From Cryptomeria japonica (lineage: Eukaryota; Streptophyta; Pinopsida; Cupressales; Cupressaceae), in contig NC_081414.1 in NCBI RefSeq assembly GCF_030272615.1, positions 3,287,501-3,351,500 of the forward strand: DNA of 64,000 nucleotides, in the 5' to 3' direction. Under the pieces are notes generated by a model that searched no databases, was not told the origin of the DNA, and saw nothing but the letters and a program-made list of their open reading frames with translations. Shown piece by piece: positions 56,080 through 64,000 of the stretch. Made by a program: the position numbers and the translations under genes. Positions within the stretch are counted from its first letter, which is position 1, and each line of letters starts with the position of its first letter.

Positions 56080-59000
56080 CTCATTAAATCAATGAATTCA
56101 CGAGATAATATAGATCTTCCTCATCTGCAGATTGATTTGCTAGCTCCTCAGCCTTTCCATTTGCCTCATTGTATGCATGATCAATTATGATAAGGTTGAA
56201 TTTTGTGTAAATTTCTAGTTCCTCTTCTAGGAGCTCGTTTATTTTCCAATTAGGAATAGGCCCTTTCCTTACTGCATGAGCAATGATACAAGATTCCCCT
56301 TCCACTGTTAATTCATCTATCTCCCAACATTTTCCTCAAACCCAAAACTAGAGCTTGTAATTCAACTTCATTATTCGATCTTTGAACAAGGGGCTTAACA
56401 AAATTGCAGATTATCCCTCCCTTCCAATCTCTAATGATTCAACTAGCTCTAAATATCCTTGGGTTACCTGTAGAAGCCCCACAAAAGTTGAGCTTGTACC
56501 ACCCATTTGACGGAGTTTCCCAAATCACATTCATCCTCATTGTTTGGGATTCACTGCCTCCCAGGCCTATTGATTATGGAGTTTCCAAACCAAATCATTG
56601 TTTCCTCATAAAAGCATCCCATCCAGTAAACTTTGAATCCTTAAGATTTTGTTCTCTTGACTTATTGTTCACTACCTCCATTATCAGTACCTCTATCTTG
56701 TTGAGGAATGTAGTCACCACCATCTCTTTATTTGGAAAAAATGTCATATTTCTTTATTTTCATATATCTCGTATGAGAATAAAAGGGCTAGTAATCTAAA
56801 GACAAGCATATAGGGCGTTTCCATTCAAAATAGGGCAAGATTTAAATAAACTTAATACATCACTCGACATGGCACTTTTCCACCCTAATCTTTTACAAAG
56901 CCATCTCCAACACTCTTGGGAAAAAGAGACATTCTAGCAATAAATGATTTATTGATTCTTCATCTTCCTTGCATAATGAACATCTTGAAGGTATGCTATA
57001 CCCCATTTTCTTACACCTATCTGCTATTAATATTTATGCCAAACATAGTTTATGCCAACACAACTTTGTAGGAATTTATGTAGCTTCATTATTTCTCTCC
57101 TTTTCCAACATGATATGCCCCTCTTTAACATTGTAATGTCTTGTTTTAGCTCCAGTCCAAATTATCATATCACAACCTTCTCTTATACCCACTCTCCTTT
57201 CCTTTAAAATGTTTTTAAGCTACTCCACTTGTTTCCTTGGTAAGGTCAAAATGTTAAAGGGTTTCCAAGACCACTGTCTTCATCCCTCCACTCATCAACC
57301 ACATAATCCTAAACATATTTATCCCATCTCTCATGCAGTGTAGCCTTGACTACGCCCATTCTCAAAGTCATCCAAACTAATAAATCCTGACCATGAGTCC
57401 TCCGTGAATAACATTGTCCTACCATCATAAATGACCCATGTGAGGTAATCCAAGTTAAGATGTCCACCATTTAAAATAAAATTCCATATCCTCGATCCTC
57501 TTGGTGGGTTTTGGATAGTGAAGATGTTAGAATCCAAATTATTGTCCAAATACTTATGCTAAATCAACTTCATCCATTTAGAATGCGGCTCTTTATGCAT
57601 CCTCCAAGCCAACTTAGCCCCTAATGCTTCACTCTACAGCAAATATTTTTTAATTCCATAACCACCTTCAAATCTCAACTAATAAATTTTATCCCAAGTT
57701 ATTATTGCAATCTTGCTTTTATCCCCTTTCCGTTACCAAAAAAATATCCTCATAAGTTAATTCATCTCGTGACTAGCTCCTGTTGATAATGGAAGGCATG
57801 ACATCACATAAATATGAATAACTATCATGACCAACTTAATCATTGTGATTCTCCATGTTCGTGACAACCAATGACCCTTCCAAATAGCCATCATCTTTGA
57901 TGTCCTTTCTCTAATTGGATCCTAAAGCTTGTTTGTCCTTACTCCTTTTGTCCAAGGCAAGCCCATATTAAGAATAGGGAAGTTTCCCTTTCTTGTATCT
58001 CCAAACTCTCATTATTTTATGTTCATTGCTAGCCTAATTGAAGAAAAAATGAACTTTTGATTTGTCCCTTCCAACCTGCTAACTCGAGGCCTTAATTGTA
58101 AGATTTCCTTGATCATATTTGTTTCTCATCTTGTTGCTACTCCAAATAGCATTGTGTCATCAACAAATTGCTAATGAGAAATAGGTCAAAAATTGCTAGT
58201 AACTTGTAGCCCTGACAACTTGTTCAATTTGATCACTATGTTGATCAATCTACCTAATTCTCATACCATGATTATAAAAAGGAAAGGTGATAATGGATCC
58301 CCTTGTCTTAAACCCCTAGATGATTCAAAAAAACCTTCAGGAGACCTATTTACTATCACTGAATATTTAAGACTCAAAATCAGTTTGAAGATCCAATCTA
58401 CCCAAACGTCTCCAATACCTTCATTAAAAATCTCTAATATAATCTATCATAAGATTTTTTAATGTTTAATTTAACCGACATATTGGGAGATTTATTTGTT
58501 TGTAATTAATGCATTACCACTCGTGCAATGATGATCCCATCTAAGATGGATCTACTTGGGACAAAACCTATTTTCTCCTCTAAAATTACATCTAGTAATA
58601 TCCTTTTAAGCCTATTGAGAAACATTATTGCCAAAATTTTATAAAGGGTGTTGCAAAGAGAATTAGGCCTAAAATCATCCAACCGGTCCACCTTATCCTT
58701 TTTCAGATTGAGGACTAAAAAGTGTTACATGCCTCTCTTAGAATCTTCTTGTCAACCCTTGTGTCTTCCAAAGCTTTAGTTATTTCTTTTCCAATTATGT
58801 CCCAACATTTTTTGATAAAAAATAACAGGGTGACCTTCTAGACCTAGTGCCTTTTAAGGAGGCAATTGTTTTATCGCCATTCTAATTTCTTTCTCCTTGA
58901 AAGGCTAATCAAGCATTTTATTACGAGCTTCAGACACCACTTGAAGAATACATTGTAAGACTTCCCGTTGAATTGCCAAATCTAAACCCTCTTTGTTATT

Positions 59001-60240
59001 AAGAAAGCTCTCAAATAAATTTACTTCTACTTTCCTTATCTAATTTGGGTTTTTGTTGATCATGCTATTATTGAGTTTGGGTTTGGATATTCTATTGACA
59101 TACCATCTAGCCTTCACATTGTTATGAAAGAATTTGGAATTCTTGTCTCCATATTTTATCCAAATTTTATGAGATTTATGCTTCCAAAAGGTTTCTTATT
59201 TTGCTAAAGTATCATTGTATTCTCCTAAGAGTTGTTTTCCTTTATAAATATATCCTTGTCCATACCATATGCCAACAACTCTTCATTTAAAAGTTGTAAT
59301 TCCTCTGCCAAGGTAATTTTCTTCTCAAAAGTATTATTGAAACTCTCTCAATTTCACTCTCTTAAAATTTGCCTTACAATCTTTAATTTTGTGACAACCT
59401 TTAACATTTGGATCCTTCAACTTGCTCAGCCTTCCACCAATTTTCAATTTGATCTAAAAAACCTGGGTGCTAAAACCACATGCTTTTGAATTTGAAAGGG
59501 CATGTAGTCGCTCTCTTGTCCCCCGCTATATCCAAATGAATTAGTTAACGATCTAAACCCACCCATGATAATATACAACACTCCAAACCTTAAGCAAATA
59601 AGCCCATGTCTCCTCTCTAAATAAATCTATCTAGTTTTTCAGCTATGATACTGAAGCCTAATCTTCTATTCATCAAAGTGTAAGAACCATTACTCAAGTT
59701 AAGATCCATCAGTTGACACCATTCCATCTAATTCTCAAAATCTACTTGAGATTGAAGCTTTCTTACTACCGCACCTTTCTTTTCATCGCTTTGTGGAAAG
59801 ACAATTAAATCCCCTTATATAATATGAAACTCATTTGGACAAGAGTCTAAATATTGCTCCATCTCATTCCAAGTTTCTCTCTTTGTAATACACGCAGTTG
59901 GTTCATAATTATTAGTGAGAAAGAAATACAAATTTGAGGTAAGGCTTCTTACTTTGTTGCTTATCCAAAATTTTCTTTCCACGATCTTCTCCACTAGAAG
60001 TACTTGAGGCCTCCATAAAATTGCTAATCCACCTAACCCACTATAATATTCAGCTATATCAATCCATTCTCCCTACTAATACTAAAATGCTTTCCTTAAA
60101 AACTCTCCTTTAGCGATGGTTAGATTTGTTTCTTGCAAAAGAAAGATATCAGATCATGACACTTCCAGGTGGCGTTTTACCACCTGTTGTTTGTTAGGGG
60201 CATTTAAGCCCCTAACATTCCATGATATGATCCTCATTGT
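56080..60240 (-). pseudogene. LINE ORF2: endonuclease, reverse transcriptase, zinc region, RNase H
   Basis: The endonuclease start at about 60235 resembles (R)IISWNVRGLNAP with stops; DIFLLQETNLTIAKGEFLRK is at 60080-60150. RT: DDFRPNSLCNTLYKILAIMF and GFVPSRSILDGIIIARVVMH (58506-58680), GDPLSPFLFIIMV near 58260-58300, and QFVDDTMLFG (FADD-type catalytic motif, F-V-D-D) near 58150. 57331-57549: LTWVIYDGRTMLFTEDSWSG, the zf-RVT-like region. 56084-56305: C-terminal RNase H with IIIDHAYNEANGKAEELANQ. About 4.15 kb, close to a full plant L1 ORF2. Catalytic Asp pair kept, but many stops. Confidence 0.85.
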
Positions 60241-61940
60241 CCCTTGGGAAGGGTATTTCCCTTCCCTAATGTAAAAATTCTTGTAATTTTAACTTGGCAC
60301 TCAACATCCTTATTCATGTTCCTCTTTTCTTGATTTGATTTTCTGCCAATTTTCTTTTTCTCCCCACAATTTGGAGTCTCTTTATTTGAGATTTTTTGTG
60401 ATAACCCAAGCTTCCTTTGGTTGCCAATGGCTTTATTATTCTCAATTTAATTTAGTTTTTCCATCTCCTTGACAACCTCTCATTCCTCTTATTCCTCTCA
60501 TTCAATTTTCTCTTCTAATGTTACTAAATCTTGGCCTCATTCCTTTATCAGGGATTCCAACCAGGTCCCTAGCAACCACCAATGATGTAGCATTTACATC
60601 TAAATTATTTCTTCCTTATCCCTCCGTATGCTAAATTTCCATAGAATCATTACTCTTCAACATTTCTACTATCGTTTCCAAAATATCCCTCCTAATCTCT
60701 AATGGTTTTGCTATACCCTTTATCAGTTCAATGTTGTTGTCTAATTGAGATTCATTAACCTTCTACTTTACATGCAGTTCTCCCAAGTATGAAATATCAT
60801 TCTCTCCATATTCTTGCTACTCTAAAAAACGTGTTTCCTTGAATAGCCCCCTTTCAAAATTTAGGGTTTTTGACCTCTATTGTTCATCCTTTGTGTTGCA
60901 GCTATTTCCAACCTTAGCGCCTTGATCTTCTTAAGAATTATTGATACCCTCTTATAAATCCCTAGCCTTGTTGAATTTTTTATTATTGAAACAACTCTCT
61001 TCTTCCTTTTTGTAATTCTCATTAAAACTCCATAATTCTATTAAAATTTTCATTACCATAGATTACCTCTATCTTTTATGTTGTGTGATTAACTAAAGTG
61101 GATTTTTCATTACCATAGATTGCCTCTATCTTTTATGTTGTGCTATTAACTCTAATGGATTTAATAGATCCTCCACTTTCCCATTTGTCATATGCTTTAA
61201 TAAAGGTTCCAAACTCATTTCCAATATGATCGAAGAACTCTTTGCTCTGATATTCCATTGGATGGTCTACCAAGTGTAGCCATGTCAAAGTTCTCCCCAA
61301 TTTTTTATTATGGGGACTAAAATTAGGATCTCATTATTTTAAAAGAAATCTGCCTCGTTCATCATTAGAGGTCCACTTTGCATGATTTCTAATTTTTGAT
61401 ATAGTGAACTACATTCAACTACAAAAAAATCATTGGCCAATGCTCTGACTCTAATTTATTTACCCCAAATATTTTCCCACCATTCAATAAATTGTCGAGA
61501 ATTTGTTGTACATACTCATTTTATGAAAAAAGATCTTTCTTCTAAACACGCCTTAAATTGATCTAGCGTTTTTTGGGGGGATTACAAAAACTTTTCTTTT
61601 TATCATTTTCTTGGGCATGGTCTTCCTCTAAAGTCTTTACCCCTTCCCCTATTCTTGTCGCTAGATCCTCCTAAACCCAGTTGTAGATCTATTGCCTGTT
61701 CTAAAAAATATCAGGCCTAGGGTTTTCCTTAAATTTTTGGAAATTCTTTGGGTTTTCCTTAAATTTTTGGAAATTCTTTCTTTAGTGTCCCAACGGAATG
61801 GACTTCGCACCCATGGTTGGACCAAACATAGAGCCCTCCCTAGCATGTTGTTTAGATTGATCAAACTAATGGGTGCACCATTTTGCGTTGTAGTCTTATA
61901 ACTTGCTCCAATCCTCCATGAAGTGTGCCTCTCCATTGTG
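60241..61940 (-). pseudogene. LINE ORF1 relic with DUF4283-like segment
   Basis: Minus strand near 61180-61320 reads in shifting frames as LVDHPMEYQSKEF, then DHIGNEFGTFIKAYDKWESG, similar to the DUF4283 segment of plant L1 ORF1 proteins. Two tandem duplications occur: a 31-bp unit near 61710-61780 (GGTTTTCCTTAAATTTTTGG) and a unit of about 55 bp near 61054-61165 (CATTACCATAGATT.CCTCTA). Heavily decayed. Confidence 0.55.
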
Positions 61941-61985
61941 CTTTGTTTTTAACTAAAAAAATAAATCTATATTTTCTTATCATAT

Positions 61986-62085
61986 CATAGATATTATTAA
62001 ACTCATACATTATTATATGATTATTGGAGGTCACCCTCTTAAATATTTTTGTGTTTTGCAAATATGTCCAAGAAATATCATAACA
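61986..62085 (+). repeat. Left LTR of element D, 3' part
   Basis: Matches 63870-63910 (CATTATTAT.TGAT.ATTGGAGGTC) and ends TAACA at 62085, 2 nt before the PBS. Confidence 0.55.
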
Positions 62086-62087
62086 AG

Positions 62088-62099
62088 TGGTAACAAAGC
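62088..62099 (+). promoter_or_regulatory. Degenerate tRNA-iMet PBS of element D
   Basis: TGGTAACAAAGC against the consensus TGGTATCAGAGC (two mismatches), with the same CA|AG spacing as element C. Confidence 0.55.
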
Positions 62100-63657
62100 T
62101 ACGATTTGGTCCAATATTTTTGTTTACGTCGTAACCTCCAATGTAAGAAACCTCTCTTATTATTAAAATATTAAATTACATAATTACATTAATCTCACAT
62201 GTAAATAAAAATACATAAATTCAATTATCTCAAATATATATAGAATTGTGTCATGGTAGTAAAATTTTGACAATTTATAAGTACATAAGCTCAAACATAG
62301 GTAAAATATGAGGAACTATTTCCTTTACAAGAAATCATAAGGTCGAATACAATAATACATAATGTACAAAGTTGAAGATAATCCTGACATGAGCTCTCAA
62401 CATCTATCTCTCATGAGCACACCGTGGGCGAGAAAATTGTTAGAGTACTTTTCTGGCCAACCAAAAAGCAATTATGCTTCCCTACAGTTCTTCATAACTC
62501 GAAGAACTGTCAACCTTGCATGAGTACACCTAGCAAATCAAAACTAGTAGGGTGATGGAATCTAGTGCAACATAACGTATCTACATTCTATGATGCTAAT
62601 GTGTCAACAATATGATATGTAAGAGAGTGTAAAACATAAGGATTCAATTATAAGTATATACTAAAAGATAAAGCAATAAGCTTTAGCTCAAACACTTTTT
62701 TATCCAACTACCGAAAGATAAGTTAAAGAAGAGATTATCTTTTCTCTTGAAACTTACCCTTCTCTTTGATCCATATTTGACACCTTCCCAGCATACAAAT
62801 AATAATAAACATTAAAAACACAACAATGTGTTGGAAGCATATGTTGATGTGTTTTTGTGGTTTTCATTGATGTCAAACTTGTTGTTCCAGAATGGCATTG
62901 ATATGAAATGTCTATGATGCAAAGATATCTTGCTATGTCAGTGTTGCAGACGTTCATTGTTTGTTCTTGAAGTGTTCGGGCCCAAAAAGTGGTGTTGACA
63001 TTGTTTATTGTGGTTATCTTTGTTGGAAATAGTTTCGGTATTATAGATATTATTGTTTTGTGGTCTAGAAATATCTTTGTGTTTTTCGAGTGTTGTAGTA
63101 GTGTTCGTTGATGGTGTGATATTCTATGTTTGACCTATCCTTAGATCTGGATATGAGTTATGGGAGATTGTTTGATGTGTTATGGATCTCACTGTAGCAT
63201 GTGGAGATCCGAATTTGAGTTGCTTGAATTGGAGAATATGTTTTGATTGTTAATTGCTTATACAAATGTGTAGTATGTGGATATGTTGTTGGTTATGTTA
63301 TGGTGATTGCAGATTAGTGAAATAATTTCTGGGAGATGTCTTTTAGTCCTCTCTTTCTCCTGGAGTGGATCAACATGTGTATTTTTTGTTTGAAACGTAT
63401 ATTTTGTTTCAAGCCAACTTGGTTCAAGCTTTGATGATCTATCTTGCATATTTACATGAAGTCTCTCATCCATTTTGTTCTAGTATCATGGAAAACGTAT
63501 TCATGCAAAATATACAAATACTTCATGGAATTTAGAAAATTAGATTACAAATTTTAGTTACCTCAAAATTCCTAATTAAGTGAAAAAACTTGCCAATTTA
63601 ATATGTAACATGGAATGATAAATGATTCATACAAAATGTTTTAGAGTTGCTAATTAT
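62100..63657. other. Interior of element D
   Basis: No recognised coding region. 62820-63060 is T/G-rich and starts TGTTGGAAGCATATG, LTR-like in style, perhaps another remnant. Short ORFs (62754-62957, 63258-63473) match nothing recognised. Confidence 0.4.
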
Positions 63658-64000
63658 TGAGGGCAATGCACTTCTGAAGTAGAAGGAAATCTTATTATCC
63701 TATCATGATATATTCCTAAGCATAACAAGGATAAGCACTTGGGGAATACTTAACCCTAACATAACTATTAGTTAATACACTAATCTCTCTTGACAGGGAT
63801 AAAGGGACATGTCCCCACATTGTTAATCCTATAAATAAAGATAAGAGGTCTCTCCCATATTGTTATATCGTCTTTCATGCATTATTATTTGATAATTGGA
63901 GGTCTCCCTTGTTGAGCCATTTAATTCCACTTCAGATTTAGGGCTAGTTAAAAGAGCTTCACAACTCAGGGATAATCATCCAATCTGAGCAATCCTTCAT
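63658..64000 (+). repeat. Right LTR of element D (runs off window)
   Basis: Starts TGAGGGCAATGC and repeats the left copy, with CTATAAATAAAG as the TATA box at 63830-63841. Confidence 0.6.

Larger units (their letters stand above)
55514..61976 (-). mobile_element. Near full-length L1-type LINE
   Basis: Flanked by TTATCATAT (55505-55513 and 61977-61985). Minus strand 5' to 3': ORF1-like region (60300-61940), ORF2 with endonuclease, RT, Cys-His region and RNase H (60240 to 56080), a 3' UTR and an A/T-rich tail TAAAAATAATAATAAT at the left end. Length 6463 bp. Multiple stops and frameshifts in all domains. Outer sequence joins the two halves of an LTR, which confirms the insertion. Confidence 0.8.
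55317..64000 (+). mobile_element. LTR element D, split by L1-type LINE and cut by window edge
   Basis: Plus-strand direct repeats: 55317-55513 plus 61977-62085 match 63658-64000 (ATAAGGATAAGCACTTG, TTAACCCT.ACATAA, ATTAGTTAAT, CTATAAATAA TATA box, CATTATTAT.TGAT.ATTGGAGG). The left copy is interrupted by a LINE. A degenerate tRNA-iMet PBS follows (62088). The 1.57-kb interior has no gag or pol, so D is non-autonomous or heavily deleted. Confidence 0.6.

Overview
The window is plant nuclear DNA, from a land plant and almost certainly a seed plant. It holds one recognisable host gene with GT-AG introns, an ortholog of the plant FBS4-type F-box protein. Around the gene lie many nested, decayed retrotransposons of plant-specific types: Tat-lineage Ty3/gypsy, Ty1/copia, L1-like LINE, another LINE, and a TRIM/LARD-like element. 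The low gene density and deep nesting suggest a large genome such as a conifer, but the sequence does not prove the species. There are no prokaryotic features, CRISPR arrays, rRNA genes or tRNA genes.

Layout. 1-5712: minus-strand Tat-lineage Ty3/gypsy element (Tat-1), cut by the left window edge, with its 5' LTR at 4588-5712. 5713-10124: AT-rich decayed DNA with an LTR-like remnant (8624-9440) and a possible CDS relic. 10125-19900: plus-strand Ty1/copia element (E). Its RT is split by a 4.45-kb insertion (F, 13262-17712), which itself carries a 3' LINE fragment (14008-14593). The 3' end of E, including its LTR, is duplicated. 19901-25841: the F-box gene (22520-24832, minus, four coding exons, 269 aa) and its flanks. 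25842-27246: plus-strand LINE RT relic carrying a copia-like LTR. 27247-54420: second minus-strand Tat-lineage element (Tat-B). It has an antisense Plant Mobile Domain (PMD) ORF between pol and its 3' LTR. 37440-52700: another Tat-lineage element (Tat-A) inserted in the N-terminal ORF of Tat-B. Tat-A carries a 2.42-kb TRIM/LARD-like element (C, 37839-40258, TSD CTTAT) inside its 3' LTR and a 1.55-kb LTR-like insertion (G, 46389-47943, TSD TTCTT) inside gag. 55317-64000: an LTR element (D) whose left LTR is split by a near full-length L1-type LINE (55514-61976, TSD TTATCATAT).

The deepest nest has four levels: LINE relic, then Tat-B, then Tat-A, then TRIM C. The order of insertion follows from which sequence interrupts which.

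Nothing here works as a multi-gene pathway. The F-box gene looks intact. Every retroelement coding region is broken by stops, frameshifts or deletions. The best leads are the antisense PMD ORF in Tat-B, G-patch-like motifs between protease and RT in two Tat families, variable tandem repeats in the leader and 3' region of Tat-A, telomere-repeat filler at a deletion in the copia pol, and a perfect 44-bp-arm hairpin in a Tat-B LTR.
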